64,000 nt of DNA from UBA10566 sp963678155 (GCA_963678155.1 OY782678.1:1550001-1614000); one strand, 5' to 3'. Positions 43,424 through 53,699 are shown, numbered from the stretch's first letter. The notes: generated by a model from the sequence alone, not told the origin. Made by a program: numbers and translations.

Positions 43424-44500
43424 ATGTTGAACTTTATATTAAAAAGAATAGGCTATGGATTTTTGGTGTTGCTTGGTGTTGTAACGCTTGTATTCTTTTT
43501 GTTTAATGTATTGCCGGGTGATCCTGCTCGTATGATGTTAGGTCAAAGAGCGGATGAAGAAAGTGTTGCTATTATAAAAAAAGACCTTGGACTTGATAAA
43601 CCTCTTTGGACTCAATTTGGTTATTATTTGAATGACCTTTCTCCTTTATCTTTTCATAAGACAGACCCTAATAGTTCAAGATATTTAGACAACAGTAAAT
43701 ATTCTTATGTTAATATATATTCTGGCAAAGAGAATATTGTGGTAATAAAGAAGCCTTATCTTCGACGTTCTTATCAATCGAAACGACAAGTAACAGATAT
43801 TCTTTCAGAGGCTTTTCCAAATACAATTATTTTGGCTTTAGTTAGTATGACTTTCGCATTAATAGTGGGAGTTATATTAGGGAGTCTTTCTGCAATATGG
43901 AAAGATTCCTGGTTTGATAAGATAAATCTTTCTGTTATTGTTTTGGGTATGTCATTGCCTTCTTTTTTTGCAGCAATTGTCTTTGCTTGGTTTTTTGCTT
44001 ATGTTTTGGCAGACTATACTGGATTGTCAATGTTTGGAAGCCTTTATTCGGTTGATGACTTTGGAAGAGGGGAGTACTTAGACTTAAAAAACATTATCTT
44101 ACCTGCTTTTACCTTAGGTATAAGACCTTTGGCTGTTATTTCGGAATTAACAAAGAGTACAATGTTAGATGTCTTGTCTCAAGATTATATCAGAACAGCA
44201 AGAGCAAAAGGTTTGTCTAATATAAAAGTTCTTTTTCACCATGCTTTAAAAAATTCGCTTAATCCTGTTGTAACAGCAGTTTCAGGTTGGTTTGCTTCTC
44301 TTTTAGCAGGAGCAGTATTTGTTGAATATATTTTTGACTGGAAAGGGGTTGGCGTTGTGATTGTTGATGGATTAGAAAAGTATGATTTCCCTGTTGTAAT
44401 GGGAGCTTTATTAGTAATATGTGTCTTGTTAGTTTTCGTAAATATAATAGTAGATATTCTTTATGGGGTTTTAGATCCAAGAGTAAGAATAGCTAAATAA
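43424..44500 (+). CDS. DppB/OppB-type ABC permease, unpartnered
   Basis: A 358-aa permease: first helix RIGYGFLVLLGVVTLVFFLFNVLPGDPARMMLG, an inserted hydrophilic segment (about 70-125), then five more helices with the EAA loop RTARAKGLSNIKVLFHHALKNSLNPVVT and the C-terminal DPRVRIAK. The family imports or exports peptides or nickel with an OppC-type partner and ATPases. None of these is adjacent, so the partners must lie elsewhere or the protein acts differently. Confidence 0.88.
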   Translation: MLNFILKRIGYGFLVLLGVVTLVFFLFNVLPGDPARMMLGQRADEESVAIIKKDLGLDKPLWTQFGYYLNDLSPLSFHKTDPNSSRYLDNSKYSYVNIYSGKENIVVIKKPYLRRSYQSKRQVTDILSEAFPNTIILALVSMTFALIVGVILGSLSAIWKDSWFDKINLSVIVLGMSLPSFFAAIVFAWFFAYVLADYTGLSMFGSLYSVDDFGRGEYLDLKNIILPAFTLGIRPLAVISELTKSTMLDVLSQDYIRTARAKGLSNIKVLFHHALKNSLNPVVTAVSGWFASLLAGAVFVEYIFDWKGVGVVIVDGLEKYDFPVVMGALLVICVLLVFVNIIVDILYGVLDPRVRIAK

Positions 44501-44506
44501 AAATAG

Positions 44507-44514
44507 TATCTTTG
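44507..44514 (+). promoter_or_regulatory. -7 box of tpiA
   Basis: TATCTTTG, 36 bp before ATG 44550 and just after the permease stop. Confidence 0.6.
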
Positions 44515-44549
44515 CAATTACGTATTAACATATAAATAATAAAAATATT

Positions 44550-45305
44550 ATGAGAAAAAATATAGTAGCAGGAAACTGGAAAATGAATCTTGGCTTTGAA
44601 CAGGCAGATGATTTAGTAAATGAATTAGCAGAAAAATTAGAGGAATTGGATATTGTGCCAGATGTAATTATTTGCCCTCCTTTTCTTTATCTTGAATTAA
44701 CATCTGACCTTGCGGAAGAATCAAACTTTTTTGCAGGGGCTCAAAATGTTTCGTCTTGGGATGATGGTGCATACACAGGAGAAATTTCTGCACAAATGTT
44801 AGGTTCTATGAATATGGATTACTGCATTGTTGGGCATAGTGAAAGAAGAAAATATTTTAATGAATCAAATGCTGATATAAAAATTAAAGTTGAAAAACTA
44901 TTAGCTAATGATATTAGACCAATTTTCTGTTGTGGTGAAGTATTAGAAGAAAGAGAAAAGAATATTTATTTCGATGTTGTAAAAAAACAGGTTGAAGAAA
45001 GTTTATTTCATCTAACAGAAGAGGAAATATTAAATATTGTTATTGCTTATGAACCAGTATGGGCAATTGGAACAGGAAAAACAGCAACAAGCGAACAAGC
45101 TCAAGAAATGCATGCCTATATTCGTTCTTTATTAATTTCTAAATACGGTAAAGATGTTGCAGAAAATATATCAATACTTTATGGCGGTAGTTGTAATGCA
45201 AAGAATGCAAAAGAATTATTTGCTAATGATGATGTTGATGGAGGTCTAATAGGTGGTGCCTCTTTAAAAGCAGATGACTTCATTGCAATCATAAAATCAT
45301 TCTAA
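44550..45305 (+). CDS. tpiA: Triosephosphate isomerase
   Basis: Interconverts dihydroxyacetone phosphate and glyceraldehyde 3-phosphate. The 251-aa barrel carries AGNWKMN (Lys near residue 12), the catalytic His in YCIVGHSERR (about 96), the catalytic Glu in AYEPVWAIGTGKTAT (about 168) with the phosphate loop, and ILYGGSCNAKNA. It is the first gene of the run tpiA-prmA-1497 aa protein-plsY-M3 peptidase, with its own promoter. Confidence 0.98.
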   Translation: MRKNIVAGNWKMNLGFEQADDLVNELAEKLEELDIVPDVIICPPFLYLELTSDLAEESNFFAGAQNVSSWDDGAYTGEISAQMLGSMNMDYCIVGHSERRKYFNESNADIKIKVEKLLANDIRPIFCCGEVLEEREKNIYFDVVKKQVEESLFHLTEEEILNIVIAYEPVWAIGTGKTATSEQAQEMHAYIRSLLISKYGKDVAENISILYGGSCNAKNAKELFANDDVDGGLIGGASLKADDFIAIIKSF

Positions 45306-45339
45306 TTTTTTTTTAACAAAGAAATATAATCAATAATTA

Positions 45340-46179
45340 ATGAAATATATTGAAGTAGAGTTTTGCTTAGATGCTCTTGATATGTATTCTGAAATTTTGC
45401 AATCCGATTTATGCGATATTGGATTTGAAAGTTTTCAGGATACAAATCAAGGGTTTTTGGCTTATTGTCCAGAAGGAACATTTAATCAAACAGAAATGAC
45501 TTCCTTGATAGGAAGATTTATTGAGAACAATCCTGATGTTAATATTTCAACTAAAATAAAAGAAATAGAACAACAGAACTGGAATGAAGAATGGGAGAAG
45601 TCTTATCCTGCTGTTTTGATTGATGACTTTTGTTATGTTTATGCTTTTTTCCATGAACCTTTAAAAGAGATACCTTATAACATTGAAATATCTCCAAAGA
45701 TGTCTTTTGGTACAGCTCACCACCCAACAACTTTTCAAATCATAGAGCTTTTAAAAACAGAAGATGTGAAAGGAAAAGATGTTATGGATATGGGTTCAGG
45801 AACAGGTGTTTTAGCAATACTTTCAAAAATGAAAGGAGCTTCTTATGTTGAGGCTATAGATAACGATGAGTGGGCTTATGAGAATGCAAAAGAGAATGTT
45901 GGGAAAAATAATGTTGATGTTATTGTAAGATTGGGTAATGCTGATTCGTTAGATAGAAGTTATGATGTTTTTATCGCAAATATTAATAGAAATATTCTTT
46001 TGCAGGATTTAAAACAATACTCATCTCATATAAGAAAGGATGGTGTTTTGTTTTTGAGTGGATTTTACACAACAGATGTTGAAATGTTAGTATCTGAAGC
46101 AGCAAAGTATGGATTTTCATTAGATAAACAAATATCAAAGGAGAATTGGGCAGCATTGCAATTAACAAAAAACAAATAA
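45340..46179 (+). CDS. prmA: Ribosomal protein L11 methyltransferase
   Basis: Methylates ribosomal protein L11 using S-adenosylmethionine. A 279-aa product: N-terminal substrate domain (about 1-90), then the SAM fold with VMDMGSGTGVLAILSKMKGA, the acidic motif VEAIDNDEWAYENAKEN and the catalytic NPPY-like element replaced by IANINRNIL, as usual in PrmA. SFGTAHHPTT precedes the methylase. It is 6 bp upstream of the large secreted protein. Confidence 0.93.
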   Translation: MKYIEVEFCLDALDMYSEILQSDLCDIGFESFQDTNQGFLAYCPEGTFNQTEMTSLIGRFIENNPDVNISTKIKEIEQQNWNEEWEKSYPAVLIDDFCYVYAFFHEPLKEIPYNIEISPKMSFGTAHHPTTFQIIELLKTEDVKGKDVMDMGSGTGVLAILSKMKGASYVEAIDNDEWAYENAKENVGKNNVDVIVRLGNADSLDRSYDVFIANINRNILLQDLKQYSSHIRKDGVLFLSGFYTTDVEMLVSEAAKYGFSLDKQISKENWAALQLTKNK

Positions 46180-46185
46180 AGGAGA

Positions 46186-49100
46186 ATGAAAATAAAAAGA
46201 TTGGTATTAATTATTGTGATGTTATGCTTTAGTGCTACTTTATTTGCACAAAGATTTAAGGAATTTAGTGGTAATCCCGATACATATATAGAAGAACTTA
46301 CTCAATTCTATCAGTCAGATGTGAATATGAAAAAAGATAAGCAAAAAGAATATGCAGAGCTTATCTTAAAATACTCGGAAGTATGGAATGCAATATCTTC
46401 ACAGCAAAAGAAAGATGTAATGGATCTTTCTAATGAAATGTTAAATAAGAGAGTAAGACCTAATCCAGGCTTTTATGATTTTATAGAAACCCAAATAGAA
46501 TTTCAAAAAGCAAACCAATCAAAAGAAAGTTATAATCAATGGTTTAAGGGACTTCAATGGACAATTAAATCATCAACATTAGGAGGGTTTAATAATGCAG
46601 TTAATTCTTCCCTAAATTTGGTTAAATATAATTCTTTATATTCAACTAATACAGTTAATTGGACAGTAAAACATAATGGATATTCAATTAGAATAGATAC
46701 AACAAGAGGACCTTATGTTGATTTTAAATCCCCTTTAGACCTTACTTATTCTTCTCAAAAAGATTTTAATACAATTTATTCAACAATAGGGAAATTCTAT
46801 ATTGTAGATCAGGTCTTTGAAGGTTTTGGAGGAAAGATTGATTGGACAAGAGCAGGACTTTCAAAAGATCAAGTTTATGCAGAGTTAGATTCATTTACTG
46901 TTTCATTAAAGAGAGCAGCTATATTTGCAGATTCAGTTCTGTTTACCAATAAAGAATATTTTCAACATAAATTAAAAGGAAGTCTTGAAGATAAATGCTC
47001 CGATAAAGTGGGTGATGCAACTTATCCTCGTTTCTATTCCTATAAAAGAGAAGAAATAATAAAGAATATATTTCCTGAAGTTGATTATGTTGGAGGTTTT
47101 ACTCAACAAGGAGGTAAATTCTTGGGAACAGGAGATGCAAAGGAGCCAGCAGAATTAGTCTTTAAAAAAGAAGGAAAATTATTCTGTAAAGCAAAAGCAA
47201 TTGTCCACCCTTTTAGTCAAGAGGGTATAGCTTCACCTGATTGTCAGGTAACATTTTATGTAAATAATGATTCAATTTATCATCCTGGTCTTCTTATGAG
47301 ATATAATAAGGGACAAAGAGAGATAGCTTGTATTAATAATAAAGAAGGAATATCTGCAAGCCCTTGGGTTGATTCTTATCAAGCAATAGATATTTACACA
47401 GAAGCAGTTTATGCAAAATTAGATGGTCATACATTAGAATTTACATCTATAAAAGGACCAGAAAACACCATTTCATTTGCATCGTTTGAGTCTAATAACT
47501 ATTATACACAAGCAAAATGGGACAAGTTACAAGGAATAGATGATATAAACCCAATATATAGGGTAAAAGGTTTTGCAGATAAATATAAAAAGAATGATAT
47601 ACCAGTCAAAGAGTTTGCAAAATATATTGGACTCGATGAAACACAAGCAGAAGTAATGCTTATGCGTCTTGCAATGAGTGGATTTATTAATTATGAATCT
47701 TATCGTAAAACAGCTATCGTAAAACAAAAAATCTACGATTATATTAAAGCCAATACAAAGAAACAGGATTATGATAATTTACGTTTTGTTTCATCAATGA
47801 AGAAAGGAGCAAATGCTGTATTAAATATCTTAGATATGGATTTAAGGATGTATGGCATTGAAAATTTCTCCTTATCAGATACACATTTTGTTAATATATC
47901 TCCAGTGAAAGGAGAAATAGTAATGAAGAAGAATAGAAGCTTTGAATTTGATGGAAGAATAACAGCAGGAAGATTTAATATGGGAGGAGAAAGATGTCTT
48001 TTCAATTATGAAAAATTTGCTCTTACTCTTCCAAAGATAGACTCTATGGCATTTTTTGTCCCATTATATGAAGACACGAATAAAATAGTAAAAATACAAA
48101 CTCCTCTTCAAAATTTAGTTTGTGAATTATTAATTGATGCTCCAAATAATAAGAGTAGTATTAAAAGAGTTCCTGGCTATCCAATGCTATCTTCACTTCA
48201 AGATTCTTATGTTTATTATGACCAACCAAAGATACAGAATGGGGTTTATTTAAGAGATAAATTCTACTATAAATTAGACCCATTCAAATTAAAAGATCTT
48301 ATGACCTTTAAGACAGATAGCGTTCGTTTTACAGGTGTTTTAAAGTCAGCAGGAATATTCCCGGATATAAAGGAGCCTTTGATAGTAATGAAAGATTACT
48401 CTCTTGGCTTTATAGTAGAAACTCCGCAAGTGGGTTATCCAGCCTATGGAGGTAAAGGAAAATATTATAATAGATTAGACCTTAGTTTGCAAGGATTATT
48501 AGGAGCTGGTTATTTAGAATATGTAGCATCTCGTTCCGATTCGAAAATGTTTGTATTCCTTCCTGATTCAATGTTTTGTACAACTGATAAATTTATTTGT
48601 ACAGCTAATAAAGCAGGAGTTGAATTCCCCGAAGTAAGTGTTACAAAAACAGCTGAGCATTGGTTACCTTATAATGATTACATGCTTGTAGAACAAAAAG
48701 CAGAGCCATTTTTTATGTATGGTGGTGAAGCTTTACATTCAGGCTCTCTTACTGTAGCTCCAAGTGGATTAACAGGACAAGGAAGCAATAAAGCAGGAGA
48801 AATGATAGTAGATGGTGATTATTTTAAGTTTAAAAATATAACTTATCGTGCAGATACAGCTAATTTTACTTTAATATCATTGAATGGAAATGATACAGCT
48901 TTCAAAGCAAAAGATGTAAAATCTTATGTTGATTTTCAAACAAGAAAAGGAGAATTTACTTCACTTGAAGGAATTAAACCTTGTGACTTAACTTATCTTC
49001 AATATTCTTGTGAAGTAGATAAATTTGATTGGGGCTTAGATACAAAAGAGCTTGCTTTACTTAATTCAAAAAGTGTTGAGGCTGGTGATTTCCCAAATAA

Positions 49101-50679
49101 AGACCTACAAAGTTTAGTTGAATTAGAACAACCAGGAGCTAAATTTACATCAACTAATCCGCTTCAAAAAGGATTAACATTTAATTCTGTTCATGCAACT
49201 CTTAGTTTAAAGAATAATAAACTTTCAGCAGATGAGGTATTTATTCTTCGTAGTGCTGATGCAGCAATACGTCCAGGTGATGCATCAATAACAATACGTC
49301 CAGGTGCTCAAATGGATACTATTGATGATGCAAAAATACTTGTAGATACAGAAACAAAATTACATAATTTCTATGATGCTAAGGTAGCAATATTTTCTTC
49401 TCAGCTTTATTCTGCAAATGGATACATAGACTATATAGACGAAAACAGTAAGAAGATTCCTATCTTTATGACAAAGATTAATCCTGACCCAACTTTTACA
49501 AGAGCAATAGGGAATGTAGATAAAGAAAGTGCAATAGCTCTGAACTCTGCGTTCAATTTTTATGGAACAGTTCAAGTAGATGCAAAAGATACAAACTATT
49601 TATTTGATGGAGGACTCCAATTAACTCATAATTGTAATGATAATCTTGCTTGGTTAAAGTTTAATTCAAGAGTAGATGCAAAAGAAATATATATTCCGAT
49701 ACCAGAAGCACCAACTTCAATTGATGGACAAAGAATAACGGCCTCTTTACAATTTACTACAAAGAACTTAGAACCAAAGTCAGCATTCCTTACAACAGAT
49801 AAAGAAGGAGATAATACTTTTATGAGAGCAAAAGGGTTCTTAACTTTCGATAAAAACTCTAATGAATATCGCATAGCTTCAAGAGAAAAGTTAGATGATA
49901 TGCAAGGTGCATTAGGGGATTACCTCGTTTTGAATAAATCAACATGTGATGCAAAAGGACAAGGAATGATTGATATTGGTTTCAATAAAGGAGGAGCGGT
50001 TAAAATGAATAACTATGGAGAAGTAAAGATAAATAACAATAAGACTACTGCTGAAATTAATATGAGTCTTGGTCTTAAATTTCCATTTAATCAACAAGCA
50101 TTAGATTATATGGGCGTTGAGCTTTATGAAGATATGAACCTTATTCCAATAGAGTTTGAAACATCAAAATACAAAGACCAACTTGTTGCAATGTATGGAG
50201 AAGAAGGTGAAAAGCTTTATGAAGATCTTTTAACAACAGGTGAATGGAAAGAAATACCTAAACAAATGGATTTCACTCTTTACTTTTCTAACGTAAAAAT
50301 GCAATGGGATGAAATTTTAAATTCTTATATTTCTTATGGTGATGCTGAATTAAGTATAGTGGGAAAATATCAATTAAATAAAAAAATAAGAGCAAAGATA
50401 CAACTCTTAAAAACTTCTATTTCTAATGAAATAAGAATATATATAGAAGCAAATCCAGATCATTGGTATTTCTTTACATATAATGGAGCATCAATGAGTG
50501 CAATGTCTTCTTCTGAAATATTTAATGACTATATAAAACTTGCTCCAAATAAAGAAAGAGAATTTAAACAAGAAAATGGAAAAGTTTATACCTATCGTCT
50601 TGCAACACCAAACGAGAAACGTGATTTTATAAGAAAGCTTGAAAAGATAGACGATAAAGGAAGTAATACTGAAGAATAA
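46186..50679 (+). CDS. Very large secreted protein of unknown function
   Basis: A 1497-aa protein with a signal peptide (MKIKRLVLIIVMLCFSATLFAQ), not assignable to a family. It is mostly predicted beta structure with recurring FKFKNITYRADTANF-like strands. A helical region near 465-530 (VKEFAKYIGLDETQAEVMLMRLAMSGFINYE) looks like a winged-helix fold, odd for an exported protein. No membrane helix, lipobox, sorting tail or protease motif was seen. It sits in a tight run (6 bp after prmA, 13 bp before plsY), so it is probably a conserved envelope component expressed with housekeeping genes. Confidence 0.6.
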   Translation: MKIKRLVLIIVMLCFSATLFAQRFKEFSGNPDTYIEELTQFYQSDVNMKKDKQKEYAELILKYSEVWNAISSQQKKDVMDLSNEMLNKRVRPNPGFYDFIETQIEFQKANQSKESYNQWFKGLQWTIKSSTLGGFNNAVNSSLNLVKYNSLYSTNTVNWTVKHNGYSIRIDTTRGPYVDFKSPLDLTYSSQKDFNTIYSTIGKFYIVDQVFEGFGGKIDWTRAGLSKDQVYAELDSFTVSLKRAAIFADSVLFTNKEYFQHKLKGSLEDKCSDKVGDATYPRFYSYKREEIIKNIFPEVDYVGGFTQQGGKFLGTGDAKEPAELVFKKEGKLFCKAKAIVHPFSQEGIASPDCQVTFYVNNDSIYHPGLLMRYNKGQREIACINNKEGISASPWVDSYQAIDIYTEAVYAKLDGHTLEFTSIKGPENTISFASFESNNYYTQAKWDKLQGIDDINPIYRVKGFADKYKKNDIPVKEFAKYIGLDETQAEVMLMRLAMSGFINYESYRKTAIVKQKIYDYIKANTKKQDYDNLRFVSSMKKGANAVLNILDMDLRMYGIENFSLSDTHFVNISPVKGEIVMKKNRSFEFDGRITAGRFNMGGERCLFNYEKFALTLPKIDSMAFFVPLYEDTNKIVKIQTPLQNLVCELLIDAPNNKSSIKRVPGYPMLSSLQDSYVYYDQPKIQNGVYLRDKFYYKLDPFKLKDLMTFKTDSVRFTGVLKSAGIFPDIKEPLIVMKDYSLGFIVETPQVGYPAYGGKGKYYNRLDLSLQGLLGAGYLEYVASRSDSKMFVFLPDSMFCTTDKFICTANKAGVEFPEVSVTKTAEHWLPYNDYMLVEQKAEPFFMYGGEALHSGSLTVAPSGLTGQGSNKAGEMIVDGDYFKFKNITYRADTANFTLISLNGNDTAFKAKDVKSYVDFQTRKGEFTSLEGIKPCDLTYLQYSCEVDKFDWGLDTKELALLNSKSVEAGDFPNKDLQSLVELEQPGAKFTSTNPLQKGLTFNSVHATLSLKNNKLSADEVFILRSADAAIRPGDASITIRPGAQMDTIDDAKILVDTETKLHNFYDAKVAIFSSQLYSANGYIDYIDENSKKIPIFMTKINPDPTFTRAIGNVDKESAIALNSAFNFYGTVQVDAKDTNYLFDGGLQLTHNCNDNLAWLKFNSRVDAKEIYIPIPEAPTSIDGQRITASLQFTTKNLEPKSAFLTTDKEGDNTFMRAKGFLTFDKNSNEYRIASREKLDDMQGALGDYLVLNKSTCDAKGQGMIDIGFNKGGAVKMNNYGEVKINNNKTTAEINMSLGLKFPFNQQALDYMGVELYEDMNLIPIEFETSKYKDQLVAMYGEEGEKLYEDLLTTGEWKEIPKQMDFTLYFSNVKMQWDEILNSYISYGDAELSIVGKYQLNKKIRAKIQLLKTSISNEIRIYIEANPDHWYFFTYNGASMSAMSSSEIFNDYIKLAPNKEREFKQENGKVYTYRLATPNEKRDFIRKLEKIDDKGSNTEE

Positions 50680-50692
50680 AACAAAATAAGAG

Positions 50693-51373
50693 ATGACAAT
50701 ATTTAATTATATAATGTTAGGTTTTGGAGGTATAGCCGCCTATTTATTAGGTTCTGTTCCTTCATCTGTATGGATAGGAAGATCGTTTTATGGAATTGAT
50801 GTAAGAGAAAAGGGGAGTAAGAATGCTGGTGCTACAAATACAATAAGAGTATTGGGATTACTTCCAGGTCTATTTGTTTTAGGAATAGATGCTTTTAAAG
50901 GCTGGATGGCTGTTTATATTGGGAATTTCTTTGGACGTTTCTATACAGAAATATGGGGAATGGTAACAGGTGCTGAGTATTTAACTTATTTCAAACTTGT
51001 TTTGGGAATAATAGCTGTTGTTGGACATGCTATACCAATTTATGTTGGTTTTAAAGGAGGAAAAGGTGTTGCAACAATGCTTGGAGTGGTAATAGGTCTT
51101 TTTGACCCATTATTACCGTTAATCATAGGAATATTTATTGTAACCTTTGTATTTTCACAATACATTTCTTTAGCTTCAATATTAGCTTCAATAGCTTTTC
51201 CTATATTATATGTAACTTGTGGGCATTGGTTAAACTATGAAGTATATGTGCCTTTAATAGTATTTACTTGCTTAGTTGGATTATTTATTCCATATATGCA
51301 TCGCAAGAATATTAGAAGATTAATAAAAAATGAAGAGCCAAAATTTAAATTCAAGAAAACAATTGACGATTAA
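50693..51373 (+). CDS. plsY: Glycerol-3-phosphate acyltransferase PlsY
   Basis: Uses acyl phosphate to acylate glycerol 3-phosphate, the first step of phospholipid synthesis. The 226-aa membrane protein shows the three PlsY motifs: YLLGSVPSSVWIGR, EKGSKNAGATNTIRVLG and GHAIPIYVGFKGGKGVATMLG. Five or so membrane helices. The C-terminal tail is basic. Confidence 0.95.
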   Translation: MTIFNYIMLGFGGIAAYLLGSVPSSVWIGRSFYGIDVREKGSKNAGATNTIRVLGLLPGLFVLGIDAFKGWMAVYIGNFFGRFYTEIWGMVTGAEYLTYFKLVLGIIAVVGHAIPIYVGFKGGKGVATMLGVVIGLFDPLLPLIIGIFIVTFVFSQYISLASILASIAFPILYVTCGHWLNYEVYVPLIVFTCLVGLFIPYMHRKNIRRLIKNEEPKFKFKKTIDD

Positions 51374-51398
51374 ATAGTAATCAAAAAACAAAAAAACA

Positions 51399-53510
51399 AT
51401 GAAAAAAACGATTTTATTTATGCTATCAGCAGCATTATTATTAGGCGGTTGTGGGAAGAATAATAAAGATCTTGCCAACAACCCATTATTAAAAGAATGG
51501 AATACTCCTTTTGGAACTCCACCTTTCGATAAAATTCAATTAAAAGACTATCTTCCTGCATTTGAAGAAGGAATGAGAGTTCATAATGAAGAAATTGATG
51601 CAATTATTAACAACAAAGAAGCTGCTAACTTTGAAAATACAATTGTAGCTTATGATTTAAGTGGTGAGTTATTAGCAAAGGTTTCAGGCGTATTCTTTAA
51701 TATGACTTCATGTAATACTAATGAAGAATTACAAAAGTTAGAAGAAAAGATTGGTCCAATGATGGCTAAACATGGTGATGAAATCACTATGAATGCCAAG
51801 TTATTTGCAAGAGTAAAGAACGTTTGGGATAATAAAGACAAAGAAAAACTAAACAAGGAACAACAAATGCTTTTGGATAAAACCTATAAGAAATTTGTAC
51901 GTTCAGGAGCTTTGCTTAACAAAGAAAATCAAGAAAAACTTAAAGCAGTAAATGGAGAACTAACAACATTAGAATCTAAATTTACTTCAAACCTATTAAA
52001 AGAAACAAAGACTTACACTCTTGTTGTTGATAAAAAAGAAGATTTAAAAGGATTACCAGATTGGTTAGTTGAACAAGCAGCAACAACTGCAAAAGAACAA
52101 AAGAAAGAAGGTAAATGGATATTTACATTAGATAATCCATCAGTATTTCCTTTCCTACAATATTCAGAAAATAGAGCATTAAGAGAAAAAATCTTTAAAG
52201 CTAAAAACAACCGTTGTAATAATGGAGGAGCAACCGATAATAAGGAAGTAATTAAGAAGATTGTAAACCTTAGAGCTCAAAAAGCAGAACTATTAGGTTA
52301 CAAATCATTTGCTGATTATGTATTAGAAGAAAGAATGAATAAGACTCCAAAAGCAGTATATGATTTACTTGAAGGCTTATTGAAGTATTCTATTCCAGCA
52401 GCGAAGAAAGATGTAGTTGAACTACAAAAACTTCTTGATAAAGATCAAAAAGGAGCAACACTTGAAGCTTGGGATTGGTCATATTATTCAGAAAAACTAA
52501 AGAAACAAAAATATAATTTTGATGAAGAACAAACAAGACCATATTTTGAAATAGACAATGTACGTCAAGGTTGTTTTGATGTAATAACAAAACTTTATGG
52601 CTTAAACTTTACAGAAAGAAAAGATATCCCAGTTTACACCTCAGATGTAAAAGTTTACGAATGTAAAAACGAAAAAGGAGAACATGTAGGTATTCTTTAT
52701 TGGGACCCATTCACAAGAGCATCAAAAGTTGGTGGAGCATGGTGTAATAGCTATAGAGAACAATATGTAAAAGGTGGAAAGAAAATAACTCCAATCACAA
52801 CAGTATGTTTCAATTTTGCTAAATCACCTTCAGGAAGAACAACACTTACAGCAGAAGAAGCTTCAACAATATTCCATGAAATGGGACATGCAACTCATGC
52901 ACTACTTTCTAATTGTACATATATTTCAACAGGAGGAACATCAGTACCAAAAGATTTCGTAGAACTACCATCACAATTATTTGAACATTGGTGTTCTCAA
53001 CCTCAAGTATTAAAAATGTTTGCTAAGAATGAAAAAGGTGAAGTAATACCAGATGCATTAATTAAGAAAATCCAAGAAGTTAAGACATTTGATGTAGCAT
53101 ATGGAATGACAGAACGTTTTGCAGCAGCATATCTTGATATGGAATACCATGTTATTAAATCAAGTGACAAAATAGAAGACATAACAGCATTTGAAAAGAA
53201 GTCAATGGATAAAATTGGCTTAATATCTCAAATCCCACCAAGATATCGTTCAACATATTTTGCACATGTATTTGGTGGAGAATATGCAGTAGGATACTAT
53301 TCTTATGTTTGGTCAGAAGTATTAGATGCAGATGCATTCGATGCATTCTTAGAAGCAGGTAATATATTTGATAAGACAACAGCAGATAGATTGAAAAATG
53401 AAGTTCTTTCTCGTGGAAGTACAGATGATGTAATGGCAATGTATATACGTTTCCGTGGTAAAGCACCATCAATAGATGCAGTCCTAAGAAACAACGGAAT
53501 GAAGAAATAA
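51399..53510 (+). CDS. M3 family peptidyl-dipeptidase (Dcp-like) lipoprotein
   Basis: A 703-aa metallopeptidase. It begins with a lipoprotein signal (MLSAALLLGGCGKNNKD, lipidated Cys near residue 19), so it is anchored in the periplasm or outer membrane. The zinc motif is FHEMGHATH (HExxH, about residue 492) with the third ligand in the downstream PSQLFEHW. Length and the LLDKTYKKFVRSGALL and QPPRYRSTYFAHVFGGEYAVGYYSY-type segments fit Dcp and oligopeptidase A. It would act with the DPP7-type enzyme in peptide use. It ends the tpiA run and is followed by a terminator. Confidence 0.94.
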   Translation: MKKTILFMLSAALLLGGCGKNNKDLANNPLLKEWNTPFGTPPFDKIQLKDYLPAFEEGMRVHNEEIDAIINNKEAANFENTIVAYDLSGELLAKVSGVFFNMTSCNTNEELQKLEEKIGPMMAKHGDEITMNAKLFARVKNVWDNKDKEKLNKEQQMLLDKTYKKFVRSGALLNKENQEKLKAVNGELTTLESKFTSNLLKETKTYTLVVDKKEDLKGLPDWLVEQAATTAKEQKKEGKWIFTLDNPSVFPFLQYSENRALREKIFKAKNNRCNNGGATDNKEVIKKIVNLRAQKAELLGYKSFADYVLEERMNKTPKAVYDLLEGLLKYSIPAAKKDVVELQKLLDKDQKGATLEAWDWSYYSEKLKKQKYNFDEEQTRPYFEIDNVRQGCFDVITKLYGLNFTERKDIPVYTSDVKVYECKNEKGEHVGILYWDPFTRASKVGGAWCNSYREQYVKGGKKITPITTVCFNFAKSPSGRTTLTAEEASTIFHEMGHATHALLSNCTYISTGGTSVPKDFVELPSQLFEHWCSQPQVLKMFAKNEKGEVIPDALIKKIQEVKTFDVAYGMTERFAAAYLDMEYHVIKSSDKIEDITAFEKKSMDKIGLISQIPPRYRSTYFAHVFGGEYAVGYYSYVWSEVLDADAFDAFLEAGNIFDKTTADRLKNEVLSRGSTDDVMAMYIRFRGKAPSIDAVLRNNGMKK

Positions 53511-53528
53511 AATCAATATCAATTAATC

Positions 53529-53562
53529 GTAGGGGCAGGTTCTAAACCTGCCCCTATTTTTA
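53529..53562 (+). terminator. Strong hairpin terminator, also first unit of an array
   Basis: Taggggcaggtt and aacctgccccta form a perfect 12-bp stem with a 3-nt loop, then ttttta. It lies 19 bp after the M3 peptidase stop. Its right arm is kin to the taaccctgtccctattttt units that follow. Confidence 0.8.
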
Positions 53563-53630
53563 TTTAACCCCCAACCCTATTTTTTTAACCCGTCCCCATT
53601 ATATTCTAACCCTGTCCCTATTTTTGTTAA
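53544..53630. repeat. 21-bp phased array (taaccc family)
   Basis: Units start at 53565, 53586, 53607 and, degenerate, 53628, exactly 21 bp apart, with the terminator right arm as a 22-bp-offset first unit. Confidence 0.7.
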
Positions 53631-53691
53631 AAAGGATATAAATTTTCCGCAATTTTTCTGTCTTTTCTGCACAAGAATAATAAAATTTTTC

Positions 53692-53699
53692 GTATCTTT
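53692..53699 (+). promoter_or_regulatory. -7 box upstream of the arrays
   Basis: TATCTTTG followed by cattaa, the same TATCTTTGCATTA as at 14000. No protein gene follows on this strand. Confidence 0.5.
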
